This document shows positions 42,792 through 54,240 of a stretch of DNA of 64,000 bases, in pieces; position 1 is the first letter of the stretch, and each line of letters starts with the position of its first letter. Source of the DNA: Leptospiraceae bacterium (GTDB lineage: Bacteria; Spirochaetota; Leptospiria; Leptospirales; Leptospiraceae); assembly GCA_024233865.1 (NCBI GenBank), contig JACKPA010000008.1, positions 215,000-278,999 of the forward strand, read 5' to 3'. The translations under genes were made by a program, and so were the position numbers. The notes under the pieces are model-generated. The model saw only the letters and a program-made list of their open reading frames with translations. It was not told the DNA's origin and ran no database searches.

Positions 42792-44405
42792 GTGATTAAA
42801 GAAAAGACTGTTTTTATCATAGATGATAAACCGGATAGTCTAGGTCTCTTGGTAGATTCCTTGAAAAATGTTGGTTTTGAAACAATTGTTATCAGAGATT
42901 CCCAAATAGCTTTCACACAGATATACAATTCACTACCTGACATAATCCTTTTGGATATTTTCATGCCTAAAGTAAGTGGCTTGGAATTATGTCAACATTT
43001 AAAAAAAATTCATAAAACCAAAGAAATACCCATAATTTTTATGACAAGTTTGGATGAACCGGGGTATAAGCAAAAGTGGATGCAATTAGGAGCCGTAGAC
43101 TGCATTCAAAAGCCAATTCAAATAGAAATTGCCATGAACAAAATTCAAACGTATTATAGTCTGCAAATCATAGAAACAAAACTTATAGATATGAGCCAGC
43201 GTTTACAAGAAGAAATTATTGAGCGATATAAAATGAAACAAAAAATGCTGGAGGAAAATTCTAGAATTTTATCTATAAGGTACCAAGAGATTTTAGATGC
43301 CGTCCCCGATATTATTTTGGAAATAGACATAAATAAAGTAATTACTTGGACAAATTTAGCAGGTTATAGATTTTATGGTGAAGGTGTTATTGGCAAGAGA
43401 GTTCTGGACTATTTTATCAGCGTAGAAGACACTTATGATTTGATTAAACCTCTTTTTGAGGGAGGAGAAAATGTCATCTACGTAGAAAGTTGGCAACGTC
43501 GGAGAGACGGAAAACCTCGTTTGCTTGCTTGGTGGTACAGGGTTATAAGAGATAAAGAGGGTCATGTAACAGGTGCCATATCAACAGGGCGAGATATTAC
43601 AGAAAGAAAAAAGGCAGAAGAAATTCTAAAAAAGACAGATTTGCGCCTTAAAAATGAATTGATCTTAGCGAGAGAAACTCAGTTTAGTTTACTTCCGCCC
43701 TCAAAACCTAACTTCGAAGATATAATGATGGTTTGCCATACTTCACCGGCTTTTGAAGTCGGAGGTGATTTTTATAGTTATAGGTGCTTAGAGCCCAGAG
43801 AGAATGATTCATTCAAAAAACGCTATATTGTCGCGATAGGGGATGTTTCCGGAAAAGGTGTTTCCGCAGCCTTGCTCATGTCAACGTGTTTAATACAATT
43901 TGATTCCTACTTATCTCACTTTTCATCACCAAGAAATTTGCTACTTCAACTTGACAAAACAATCATGCCGTACACAAAACCAAGAAATTACAATTGTGCT
44001 TTGTGTTGTGTTCAGATAGATATAATGGAAAATGACACTATTTTGCTGAAAGTTGCCAATGCAGGTTGTATGCCCCCATACATTAAAAGAAAGAACGGAA
44101 CAATAGAATGGAATTTAATTGGTGGATTTGCTCTTGGACAAGGATTAGGCTTGAAACATGGCTATAAAGAATTAGAATTACAGTTGCAAAAAGGCGATAT
44201 GTTAATTTTATGTAGTGACGGTTTAGTGGAAGCGATCAATCCGAAAAATGAAATACTTGGTTTTGAAAATACTTTTACAATGATTGAAATCGGACCAAAT
44301 ACACACCCCCAAGCCATGCTAGACTATTTATTAAATGAAGTTTATGACTTTACTCAAAATGCTGAATTGCAAGATGATCTAACCATAGTTGTAATGCAAA
44401 TGTAG
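42792..44405 (+). CDS. Response-regulator SpoIIE-type phosphatase with PAS domain
   Basis: A 537-aa soluble signalling protein. An N-terminal receiver domain (TVFIIDDKPDSLGLL) has the phospho-acceptor Asp in LPDIILLDIFMPKVSG (near residue 55 from this start). A coiled coil and PAS domain follow (ILDAVPDIILEIDINKVITW near 170), then a PP2C/SpoIIE domain with EVGGDFYSY, IAIGDVSGKGVSAALLMSTC and LCSDGLVEAINPK. The GTG at 42792 follows TAGGTAGGGAC and is preferred; the TTG at 42774 is the alternative. It may dephosphorylate the STAS protein encoded just upstream. Confidence 0.9.
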   Translation: MIKEKTVFIIDDKPDSLGLLVDSLKNVGFETIVIRDSQIAFTQIYNSLPDIILLDIFMPKVSGLELCQHLKKIHKTKEIPIIFMTSLDEPGYKQKWMQLGAVDCIQKPIQIEIAMNKIQTYYSLQIIETKLIDMSQRLQEEIIERYKMKQKMLEENSRILSIRYQEILDAVPDIILEIDINKVITWTNLAGYRFYGEGVIGKRVLDYFISVEDTYDLIKPLFEGGENVIYVESWQRRRDGKPRLLAWWYRVIRDKEGHVTGAISTGRDITERKKAEEILKKTDLRLKNELILARETQFSLLPPSKPNFEDIMMVCHTSPAFEVGGDFYSYRCLEPRENDSFKKRYIVAIGDVSGKGVSAALLMSTCLIQFDSYLSHFSSPRNLLLQLDKTIMPYTKPRNYNCALCCVQIDIMENDTILLKVANAGCMPPYIKRKNGTIEWNLIGGFALGQGLGLKHGYKELELQLQKGDMLILCSDGLVEAINPKNEILGFENTFTMIEIGPNTHPQAMLDYLLNEVYDFTQNAELQDDLTIVVMQM

Positions 44406-44416
44406 AGGTTTGATAA

Positions 44417-45058
44417 ATGATAAAGCATATAAGTAATCAAGCAAAGTACTACAGGCTTCCAGCCTGCAAGGTTACAGCCAAGACGGCTGTGATACTTTTA
44501 GGTTTATTTATAAATTGTTTCCTGAACCCAAATGAAAAAATGAATCAAATTGCTTCGGATCGCTCTATAACAGATAAAGAAGCAGTGCTAAAAATAGCTA
44601 AATTCGTATGGGGAAAAACCTTAAAAAATATAGAAATAGTAGAAAACAAAGAAACAAAAGGATTACAGCTTATAGTTGAATATGGAGGCGCAAGTGCTCT
44701 TACATTTTTGGATCAGGAAAACTACTCGGATGTGCTAAAATTGGAGATGGCGAAGTATATTTTTAGAATGTCTCGATATGGGGCAAATAGAAACCTTCAT
44801 TCCATAAGGTGTAGCATTGTAAAGCCTCTATTTGTAAAAGACGAAATGTGGCAAGAGGAATCAGTGGAAGAGTTTGAGATTTTTCGAGTTTCTATTGATA
44901 CAAATAGCCTAAAAGGTATAAAAAATTGGAGTTTGGAAAATCCATTTTTGGAAACCAGGCAAGACTTGCCTACACCGGAAATTTTAGAAGTTTTAAAAGA
45001 AATTATAAAAAAATGGAAAGTTGAACTAGACGAGTTTTATAGAATAAAAGTGAAATAG
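44417..45058 (+). CDS. Putative lipoprotein with a REP-like element in its coding start
   Basis: A 213-aa protein. The hydrophobic run TAVILLGLFINCFLNP near residues 22-37 looks like a lipoprotein signal with lipobox Cys, but the preceding 21 residues are unusually long and are encoded partly by a REP-like double hairpin (44446-44496). The remainder is a mixed alpha/beta domain (LQLIVEYGGASALTFLDQEN, then IRCSIVKPLFVKDEMW) not recognised. It sits 11 bp after the phosphatase gene and 4 bp before a hybrid kinase gene, so it is part of that operon. The true start may lie inside or after the element. Confidence 0.65.
   Translation: MIKHISNQAKYYRLPACKVTAKTAVILLGLFINCFLNPNEKMNQIASDRSITDKEAVLKIAKFVWGKTLKNIEIVENKETKGLQLIVEYGGASALTFLDQENYSDVLKLEMAKYIFRMSRYGANRNLHSIRCSIVKPLFVKDEMWQEESVEEFEIFRVSIDTNSLKGIKNWSLENPFLETRQDLPTPEILEVLKEIIKKWKVELDEFYRIKVK
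44446..44496. repeat. REP-like double-hairpin element, copy 1
   Basis: Two perfect 6-bp stems: CAGGCT/AGCCTG (44452-44466) and ACAGCC/GGCTGT (44474-44490). A degenerate copy in the opposite direction is at 48449-48490. Elements of this layout are dispersed in many genomes. Here it lies within a reading frame. Confidence 0.7.
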
Positions 45059-45062
45059 GGAT

Positions 45063-47294
<2,232 letters not shown>

Positions 47295-47300
47295 TAAAAC

Positions 47301-48422
47301 ATGGATAACACAAAGATTAAAACGATCTTATTAATTGATGATGTTCCCCAAAATTTAAAGGTATTAGGAAATACCCTTAAAGAAGTAGGGTACAAAGTTA
47401 TTATCGCAGCCAATGGACAAACTGGAATCCATGCTGCCAAAACCCAAAAGATCAATCTAATTTTATTGGATATCCAAATGCCGGAAATGGACGGCTACGA
47501 CGTGTGTAGAGAGCTAAAAAGCGATGAGATCACAAAAGAAATTCCGGTTATATTTTTAACAGCCTCACATGAAACAGAAGCCCTTGTAAAAGGGTTTGAA
47601 TTGGGGGGAATGGATTATATAACAAAACCTTTTGATAAAAAGGAAGTGTTAGTCCGTATTCATAATCACCTCATGATACGAGATTTGCAGTTGGAATTAA
47701 AAGAAAAAAATGATATACTACAAAAATTATTAGATAGAGAACGAGAGGTTAGCCAAATTAAAACCAATTTAATTTCATTGGCATCCCACGATTTGCGAAG
47801 TCCTCTTGCAGTTATTTCATCTTCGAACCAAATGTTAGGAGGATATGGCGACCAATTATCTGGCAAAGCCAAGCAAAATCACCATCACAATATAGATATT
47901 TCCGTTCAAAATATAGAAAAAATGCTGGATAATATATTAATGTACTCCAAAGTAGAATCTTCTAAAGTAGTTCTGAATGTTCAATCTATGTATGCTAAAG
48001 AATTTTGCACCAAACTGCTTGCGGAACTTCGTATTATAAGCTACACTCATACCATTAAATTGTCCATAGAAGAAAATGGTCTTGAAATAAAAGCTGATCC
48101 AATTCTATTCCAGCATATATTTTTAAACTTATTATCCAATGCGATCAAATATTCACCGGAGCAAAGCACTATAATTTGGTCTATTACAAAACAAAATGGT
48201 AAAGTTATTTTTGGTATCAAAGATGAGGGAATTGGTATTCCAGAGGATGAAATTCCCAAATTATTTACGGAGTTTCACAGAGCCAGAAATGTTAAAGATA
48301 TTAAAGGAACAGGTCTCGGCTTATTTATAGTTAAGCAATTTGTTGAGTTACATGGTGGTTCAATAGAAGTTAAGAGCGAGTTATGGAAAGGTTCGGAATT
48401 CATTGTTTCTATACCTGCTTAG
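47301..48422 (+). CDS. Response-regulator histidine kinase (REC-HisKA-HATPase)
   Basis: A 373-aa soluble kinase. The receiver has Asp57 in LILLDIQMPEMDGYD and YITKPFDKKEVLVRIHNHL. A coiled coil leads to HisKA with phospho-acceptor His163 in LASHDLRSPLAVISS. The HATPase has LNLLSNAIKYSPEQ, DEGIGIPEDE and GTGLGLFIVKQF. It lies 6 bp after the large hybrid kinase and probably exchanges phosphoryl groups with it. A related protein with the same layout is encoded at 59508. Confidence 0.94.
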   Translation: MDNTKIKTILLIDDVPQNLKVLGNTLKEVGYKVIIAANGQTGIHAAKTQKINLILLDIQMPEMDGYDVCRELKSDEITKEIPVIFLTASHETEALVKGFELGGMDYITKPFDKKEVLVRIHNHLMIRDLQLELKEKNDILQKLLDREREVSQIKTNLISLASHDLRSPLAVISSSNQMLGGYGDQLSGKAKQNHHHNIDISVQNIEKMLDNILMYSKVESSKVVLNVQSMYAKEFCTKLLAELRIISYTHTIKLSIEENGLEIKADPILFQHIFLNLLSNAIKYSPEQSTIIWSITKQNGKVIFGIKDEGIGIPEDEIPKLFTEFHRARNVKDIKGTGLGLFIVKQFVELHGGSIEVKSELWKGSEFIVSIPA

Positions 48423-48448
48423 TAAGGCATAAATTTTTGTAAAGAGCA

Positions 48449-48490
48449 CCTCAGTCATCTTGACTGTGATTACAGGGGAAGCCTATAATA
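48449..48490. repeat. REP-like element, copy 2 (degenerate, inverted)
   Basis: The stem CAGTCA/TGACTG (48452-48466) plus a weaker second arm. Its reverse complement aligns with 44446-44496 (shared AGGCTTCC, CACAG/CAAGA and surrounding bases). It lies between two convergent genes, a typical REP position. Confidence 0.55.
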
Positions 48491-48514
48491 CTTGACCATT
48501 TCATTTCACTACTT

Positions 48515-49348
48515 CTACTCATAATTTCTCACTAGCACTTCATCAATTTCTCCCCTTTTATTGGGGTTGGAATTTATTGCTCGTTTTGCTTGTATGACCT
48601 CTATTCGATATTCTTTATAAAGTTCCTTGATGAAATCAGTTGATGAGTTAGATAATAGAAATTTAACACCTTGTTTGTCTAAAACGTCACATACTTCTTT
48701 TAATCTTATTTGTTCTTTTTTACCAAAACCGCCTTTCTCATATCCGGTAAAACTAGCCGTATCAGAAACAGGGTCATAAGGTGGATCGAGGTATACAAAG
48801 GCTCCCTTTTTAACTCCATTTAATGCAGCTTCAAAATCACAGCATAAAATGGTAATATTGTTTTTATTGAAATATTTATTAACAGCTCGGAGTGTGACTT
48901 CATTTACGATATTCGGATTTTTATAGCTTCCAAATGGTGCATTAAACTCTCCTGCCCTGTTTACCCTAAAAAGTCCGTTGTAACAAGTTTTGTTTAAAAA
49001 AATGATTCGTGAAGCTTTTTGTATAGGATCCAATTTGTTGTATTTGTCTTTGTTTCGATCTAATTCCCGGGTTTCATAAAAATAAGATTCATCATTTTTG
49101 TGTTGTTTTAAGTCGTTGATCAATTCTTCCACATTAGATTTTATTACCTGGTACATACTTATCAACTCGTTATTCTTATCGTTCACTATGGCATTGTTAG
49201 GTTGTAGCTCAAACAGAACAGCTCCACCACCAACAAAGGGTTCATAATAGTTGGTGTATTTGGGTATATACTTTTGAATTTCAGTCAATACCTGTCTCTT
49301 ACCTCCTACCCATTTTACAACAGGTGCAACTAATTTGCTTTTTCTCAT
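48515..49348 (-). CDS. dam: DNA adenine methylase (Dam family)
   Basis: A 277-aa N6-adenine DNA methyltransferase. The alpha-class motif order is clear: KWVGGKRQ (12-18) and EPFVGGGAVLFE (36-47) for AdoMet binding, and catalytic DPPYDPVSDTASFTGY starting at 188. The C-terminal FLLSNSSTDFIKELY is also typical. The start ATG at 49348 is chosen because the open frame upstream runs through a tRNA gene. No restriction partner is adjacent, so it looks solitary and may act in regulation, mismatch repair marking or as a phage-type protector. GATC is the likely target by family. Confidence 0.92.
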   Translation of the reverse strand: MRKSKLVAPVVKWVGGKRQVLTEIQKYIPKYTNYYEPFVGGGAVLFELQPNNAIVNDKNNELISMYQVIKSNVEELINDLKQHKNDESYFYETRELDRNKDKYNKLDPIQKASRIIFLNKTCYNGLFRVNRAGEFNAPFGSYKNPNIVNEVTLRAVNKYFNKNNITILCCDFEAALNGVKKGAFVYLDPPYDPVSDTASFTGYEKGGFGKKEQIRLKEVCDVLDKQGVKFLLSNSSTDFIKELYKEYRIEVIQAKRAINSNPNKRGEIDEVLVRNYE

Positions 49349-49431
49349 ATATTTACTTTCTTTTTGTTCTCGGAAACTTTTTTCGAAGCTCTTTTCAGTG
49401 TGAATTGTTGTTTTTGGGGATAGATATGCAC

Positions 49432-49503
49432 TGCCCCGAGAGGGACTCGAACCCCCATTATCAGTTCCGAAGACTGATGCTCTATCCATTGAACTATCGG
49501 GAC
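49432..49503 (-). tRNA. tRNA-Arg (anticodon TCG)
   Basis: A complete 72-nt cloverleaf on the minus strand. The acceptor GTCCCGA pairs with TCGGGGC (one G-T), the D stem is GTTC/GAGC, the anticodon stem TCAGT/ACTGA holds loop CTTCGGA (anticodon TCG), and the T arm has loop TTCGAGT. The discriminator is A and CCA is not encoded. It lies 84 bp upstream of the dam start. Confidence 0.95.
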
Positions 49504-50024
49504 TATGTTGTAAATCTATTTTGAATGGTTTTTGGGTCAACCAATTTTTTAAGTAAGATAGAAACAAGGTTCTAAGTGCAATTTTGCGGCTTTATCCCTA
49601 GGAGCTTTTTCTGTTATGCTTTGCCACTGCCTCTATCAATCGTGTTTGGCTTTGAATAATTTAAACCAATCGTTTTTTTATTGGTCAAAAGAGGCATTAT
49701 ATAAGAAATACAGCGTAATTCCACAAATTACTAATGAAATAACAATCATAATGAAAAATAATAATGTGAATTTTCCATTTTCGTTAGTTATCATTTTTGG
49801 AAACAGAGTTTTTTTCATAAACTGCATCAATAACTTGAAGTAAAAAGCATTTGTAATTGTTGTAATCTAGTAATAAGCCTAAAAGTTTTATAAAAAAATA
49901 ACTGTTATGCAAATTCAGCCTACAAAAAATTCTTACACAAGCTTAATGTTATTTACTTGAAAGATAAATTACAAATTCTTTTTAGTTAAAAAGGTATAAA
50001 ATAAACTATGAAGGACAAAAAATA
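49504..50024. other. Gap upstream of the DUF4384-like gene
   Basis: No gene with a credible start, composition or family was found on either strand in these 520 bp. The sequence is AT-rich and should contain the promoters of the tRNA (leftward) and of the gene at 50025 (rightward). Confidence 0.4.
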
Positions 50025-51146
50025 ATGCGTGATTGGGATATTTGGAAATTTTTACAGAAAGCAAATTTATTCTTACTACCATTTGTTTTTCTTAGTCCTT
50101 TAAAACTACATTCTCAAGAATTTGACGTTCAAATCAAGACAAACAAGCCCCAGTATCAGATCAATGAGCCGGTATATATAAAAGTTAAAGTTACCCAGAA
50201 GTCGTATTTATATATTTTAACTTTGCAAAGCAACGGGAACTTACTACTCCTTTTTCCAAATGAAGATGATAAGGAAAACTTTTTTGCCAAAGGGCTTTAC
50301 CAAGTTCCAACCATTAATTCCAAATATGAGTTCTTGGCACATGAACCCAAGGGTACGGATACCTTTATAGCCGTTGTTTCCAAGAAGAAAATTGCACGTT
50401 TGCACAAAAGAACCTATTGGCAAAAACCTATCACCAAAAAACCAATTCCAAATTTAGCGGACTACAGATGGTTAAAAAAGCTTACCAAAAACCTTATGCC
50501 GGATGAATGGGATTATTCCGAAACCTCTGTTACTATTGTTAGCCATGGTAATTATGGAGAACGAAGAATTAAAAGCAATCCTCCGGACACAGCAAAAGAT
50601 TTTGAAAATTCCGTAGTTATGAACGGGAGTTTTACCATACCACAAATTGCCAGAGAAGGTGAAAATAAGCATGGTACTTTTATTATTTATAAAAAACCTT
50701 CCAAAGACACAAGAAAATACAAGCTTAGAATCGCACCTTATACTGGTATTAGCAGCTGTGAATATGACGTAAAGTCCTTTAGTGCCCCCAATCAAGCTAC
50801 TGATTTGTATGGGATCATCAACGTAGAGCCAAGTATATGCAAATTAGAAGGCTATGATTCCAAATACAATGATTTTTGGAGGTCTGTATCGGGTGTGTAT
50901 TTACGTTATAAATACGATAAATTTGGAAAGCTTGACGGAAATATATGGTTTATCGTTGAGAGAAAATACAATGAAAAACTGAATAATGTAAACGTGAAGG
51001 GAAATTTTAACTTTTTGCTAGAAGACAGTAGCAATTATCGCTATGAGTCTTTAAAAGATAAAAAGAAAGATTCGTTTGATAAATACCATACCCCGGGAGA
51101 ATTTAACGCTGACGAATTGGAATATATCGACTCGGATGAAGAATAG
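50025..51146 (+). CDS. Secreted DUF4384-like protein
   Basis: A 373-aa exported protein. Signal peptide about 1-31 (ANLFLLPFVFLSPLKLHSQE). The N-terminal domain has the DUF4384 pattern: TNKPQYQINEPVYIKVKVTQ, then SYLYILTLQSNGNLLLLFPN and FIAVVSKKK. This beta-sandwich domain occurs in secreted proteins that sense or bind at the cell surface. The C-terminal half (IKSNPPDTAKDFENSVVMNG onward) is unrecognised and ends in an acidic tail. GAAGGA precedes the ATG. It converges on the deacylase gene at 51167. Confidence 0.75.
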   Translation: MRDWDIWKFLQKANLFLLPFVFLSPLKLHSQEFDVQIKTNKPQYQINEPVYIKVKVTQKSYLYILTLQSNGNLLLLFPNEDDKENFFAKGLYQVPTINSKYEFLAHEPKGTDTFIAVVSKKKIARLHKRTYWQKPITKKPIPNLADYRWLKKLTKNLMPDEWDYSETSVTIVSHGNYGERRIKSNPPDTAKDFENSVVMNGSFTIPQIAREGENKHGTFIIYKKPSKDTRKYKLRIAPYTGISSCEYDVKSFSAPNQATDLYGIINVEPSICKLEGYDSKYNDFWRSVSGVYLRYKYDKFGKLDGNIWFIVERKYNEKLNNVNVKGNFNFLLEDSSNYRYESLKDKKKDSFDKYHTPGEFNADELEYIDSDEE

Positions 51147-51166
51147 GTGATGGAATTCAAGTTATT

Positions 51167-52267
51167 TTAATTATCACTCTCGTCTTCTTTAAGAGGATCG
51201 GTTTCCATAAACTGCTCAACGGATTCTTGAATTTCGGAAGAGTCTTTTAAACCAATATGAAAAATAGCATAGCCAGGCAATACTATTTGAGATAATGCCA
51301 TTCCAATGATCATTCCTTCCGACTCCGAATAAACGGAGCTTTTTTTATTGCTTATGGGATCAATAATTTCAGCCAATAAATCATTTTTATGCACAAGCGA
51401 TCCCAGTTGGATTTTGGGAAAAATCATGCCAGCCGAATTGGCTCGTCTCCACCTTGTATTTGTGAAAAACGTATTGTTTTCAATGGTATAAGGAGTTTTT
51501 ATCATTTTGAGATAATTTAGTATGTTTGTCATTCCTTTTACTCCTTTATTAATACTGCTTATATGCAGTCGCAAAGGTTGTCCCGCCTCAAATATAATGG
51601 TTGGTATGTTTGCATCAACGGCAGCTCTCCGCAGTGTTCCTTTTGCAGCCGGTTTATGTATCACAATAGACGTTCCAAAGTGAATAGCCAGGTTCTTTAC
51701 AAAAGGTTTATCCAGGTTTGCCCTAACTTGAGGAAGGTTGTTTCTGTGAAAAGATGCTGTGTGAAAGTCAATCAAGTAATCGCATTTTTTAATAATTTCT
51801 TCAAAGACTTGGTAGGCAACTCTTGCAGCTATACTCCCCGAAGGATTTCCGGGAAAATACCGGTTTAAGTCTCTTCTGTCGGGAAGATAACGTTGTCCTC
51901 TCTTAAACCCAAGGATATTTACTATCGGAATTCCAACCAGAGTTCCTTTGATCTTTTTGGGACTATACTGACTCAGAACCCGTCTTACAATTTCGATTCC
52001 GTTGAGTTCGTCTCCATGAATCCCACCTGTCATACATATAGTTGAACCAGCTTGTTTTCCTCTTATAATGGTGACAGGAATTTTTATCTTTTCAATGCTA
52101 TAACCACCCTTAATCTTTAAATCTATGGTTTGTTTGATTCCGACTTTTATTTCCTCTCCACCAATAATGAGGTTTTTCTCTTCTCTTATTGGTTGGCTTG
52201 AACCACTTGAGGCGTAAAAAACACAAGCAAAAAACAGAATTAGTTGCATTGATTTTTTAACTTTCAT
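51167..52267 (-). CDS. Succinylglutamate desuccinylase/aspartoacylase family zinc hydrolase
   Basis: A 366-aa exported M14-like zinc hydrolase of the AstE/AspA family. An N-terminal signal peptide (KSMQLILFFACVFYASSGSS) precedes the catalytic core: MTGGIHGDELNGIEIVRR (about 79-96) with the zinc-binding His and Glu, RRDLNRYFPGNP (about 132-143) and CDYLIDFHTASFHRNNLP (about 164-181) with the third zinc ligand. A C-terminal beta domain follows. Export suggests a substrate in the periplasm or outside rather than arginine catabolism. Its ATG overlaps the mnmG stop by 4 nt, so it is coupled to mnmG. Confidence 0.88.
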   Translation of the reverse strand: MKVKKSMQLILFFACVFYASSGSSQPIREEKNLIIGGEEIKVGIKQTIDLKIKGGYSIEKIKIPVTIIRGKQAGSTICMTGGIHGDELNGIEIVRRVLSQYSPKKIKGTLVGIPIVNILGFKRGQRYLPDRRDLNRYFPGNPSGSIAARVAYQVFEEIIKKCDYLIDFHTASFHRNNLPQVRANLDKPFVKNLAIHFGTSIVIHKPAAKGTLRRAAVDANIPTIIFEAGQPLRLHISSINKGVKGMTNILNYLKMIKTPYTIENNTFFTNTRWRRANSAGMIFPKIQLGSLVHKNDLLAEIIDPISNKKSSVYSESEGMIIGMALSQIVLPGYAIFHIGLKDSSEIQESVEQFMETDPLKEDESDN

Positions 52268-54162
52268 ACAAAACCTGAGACTTTTATTTTTTCGTCTTTT
52301 TTTTCCATCAGGTAAAACAAAAGAATATCTATGTCCGAAGGATCAACGCCGGAAATTTGTGCTGCCTTTTCCAGAGTAATTGGTTTGTGTTTGATCAACT
52401 TTTGTAAAGCTTCTTTCTTAATTCCAATTACCTGATTGTAATCAAAGTCTGAGGGAATTGCGAGTTTCAAATTTTTCTCCCTATACAGTATGGATTCCAA
52501 GTCTCTTTTAATATAGCCTTCGTATTTCAACTCCATTTCAAGAACTTTGAGGTCTTTGGAATTGTAGTTTTTCATTTCGGGAATTATTTCCAAGCAATCT
52601 TCTATAAATATTTCCGGTCTGCGAATAAAGGCAGCCATATTCATTCCGAATTTCACACTTGCAATCCCCTTATTCTCCAATATGGCATCCAGTTCCTTAG
52701 AGGGTTTCAGGTTCATACTATAAATTTTGGTTCTGAGGTTTTCGATTTTCTCATATTTTTCTATCATTTTTTGATAATCATCTTCTTTTACAAGCCCTAA
52801 CTTCAAACCATATTTCATAAGTCGCTTGTCCGCATTATCTTGTCTAAGCAAAAGTCTATGCTCTGCCCGACTGGTAAACATTCTATAGGGGTCTTCTACT
52901 CCCTTGTAAACAAGGTCGTCCACCAAGACTCCAATGTAGGATTCGCTTCTGGAAAAAATGATGGATTCTTCTTTTCTAAAAGATTGGATAACGCTATAGG
53001 CTGCGACAAGTCCTTGAGCTGCTGCTTCTTCGTAACCGGTTGTTCCGTTGATTTGACCGGCGTGATAAAGTCCTTTGATTTTTTTTGTTTCCAGAGTTGG
53101 CTCTAGTTCCGTAGGATCGATATAGTCATATTCGACTGCGTAACCCGGTCTCATAATTTCTGCTTTTTCCAAGCCCTTAATGGTTCGTAGAAGTTTCCAT
53201 TGAACTTCTTCCGGCAGGCTTGTCGAAATTCCGTTACAGTATATTTCTTGTGTATTGTAACCTTCCGGCTCTAAAAAAATTTGGTGCCTCTGTCTTTCTG
53301 CAAAACGAACAATTTTATCTTCTATGGAAGGGCAGTATCTTGGACCAATGGATTTGATCTGTCCGGAATACATAGGCGAAAGGTCAAGGTTTTGGTTGAT
53401 AATACTATGAGTTTCTTGATTGGTATAGGTAATATAACAGGGAATTTGTTTTCTGTCAATTTGCGAGGTTGAAAAAGAAAAAGGGCTTGGTTCCGGGTCA
53501 CCGTTTTGGATTTCCAAATCCTCAAAGTCAATTGTATTTCTATGGATCCTTGGGGGAGTTCCCGTTTTTAACCTTCCTAACCTAAAGTTGAATTTTCGCA
53601 AACTATCCGAAAGACCAAATGCAGCCGCGTCCCCCATTCTGCCCGAATCTTTTTGATAGGTTCCAATGTGGATCAATCCTTTAAGAAACGTTCCGGTTGT
53701 TAAAATGATATGATCTGCATAAATTACAAAATTTCTTCCGGTTTTGAGCCCTTTGATCTTACCACCTTCTATAATCAATTCTTCCACCGTATCTTGACGA
53801 ACGGACAAATTAGGTGTGGATTCAAGCAAGTGTTTCACCTTAAACTGGTATTCCTTTTTGTCTGCTTGGGCTCTTGGTGCCCAAACGGAAGGTCCTTTGG
53901 AGGTGTTTAGCATCTTAAACTGTATGCCGGTAGTATCGATCACTTTTCCCATCAGTCCACCTAGGGCATCAACTTCCCGTACAATATGACCTTTGGCAAT
54001 TCCTCCAATTGCCGGATTACAACTCATCTGTCCAATGGTATCCAGATTCATTGTAATAAGCAGAGTTTTCAAGCCTCCTCTACCGCACAAATAAGAAGCT
54101 TCTGCACCTGCATGACCTCCGCCTACAACAATACAATCAAATTGATTTGGAAAAAAACTCAT
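52264..54162 (-). CDS. mnmG: tRNA uridine-5-carboxymethylaminomethyl modification enzyme MnmG
   Basis: A 632-aa FAD enzyme that with MnmE modifies the wobble uridine of several tRNAs. The N-terminal FAD motif CIVVGGGHAGAEA (10-22), CNPAIGGIAKGHIVREVDAL (about 48-67), PRYCPSIEDKI (about 272-282) and GLYHAGQINGTTGYEEAAAQ (about 365-384) are all present, as is the helical C-terminal domain that binds MnmE. The length is normal. The hydrolase gene overlaps its 3' end by 4 nt. mnmE is not in the window. Confidence 0.97.
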   Translation of the reverse strand: MSFFPNQFDCIVVGGGHAGAEASYLCGRGGLKTLLITMNLDTIGQMSCNPAIGGIAKGHIVREVDALGGLMGKVIDTTGIQFKMLNTSKGPSVWAPRAQADKKEYQFKVKHLLESTPNLSVRQDTVEELIIEGGKIKGLKTGRNFVIYADHIILTTGTFLKGLIHIGTYQKDSGRMGDAAAFGLSDSLRKFNFRLGRLKTGTPPRIHRNTIDFEDLEIQNGDPEPSPFSFSTSQIDRKQIPCYITYTNQETHSIINQNLDLSPMYSGQIKSIGPRYCPSIEDKIVRFAERQRHQIFLEPEGYNTQEIYCNGISTSLPEEVQWKLLRTIKGLEKAEIMRPGYAVEYDYIDPTELEPTLETKKIKGLYHAGQINGTTGYEEAAAQGLVAAYSVIQSFRKEESIIFSRSESYIGVLVDDLVYKGVEDPYRMFTSRAEHRLLLRQDNADKRLMKYGLKLGLVKEDDYQKMIEKYEKIENLRTKIYSMNLKPSKELDAILENKGIASVKFGMNMAAFIRRPEIFIEDCLEIIPEMKNYNSKDLKVLEMELKYEGYIKRDLESILYREKNLKLAIPSDFDYNQVIGIKKEALQKLIKHKPITLEKAAQISGVDPSDIDILLFYLMEKKDEKIKVSGFV

Positions 54163-54240
54163 ATATATTTAACCTTTATGCACATTTTTTTTATGCCAAT
54201 AAATCAAAAAACTTCTATGTCGGTAAAAGCAATTTTGATC

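Noticed and set aside
49349..49567. Upstream extension of the dam reading frame
   Set aside because: The extension would be translated through the tRNA-Arg gene; the ATG at 49348 gives a normal Dam length.
49616..49843. 75-codon frame after the tRNA-Arg
   Set aside because: No binding site and no family resemblance; the AT-rich sequence explains the hydrophobic residues.
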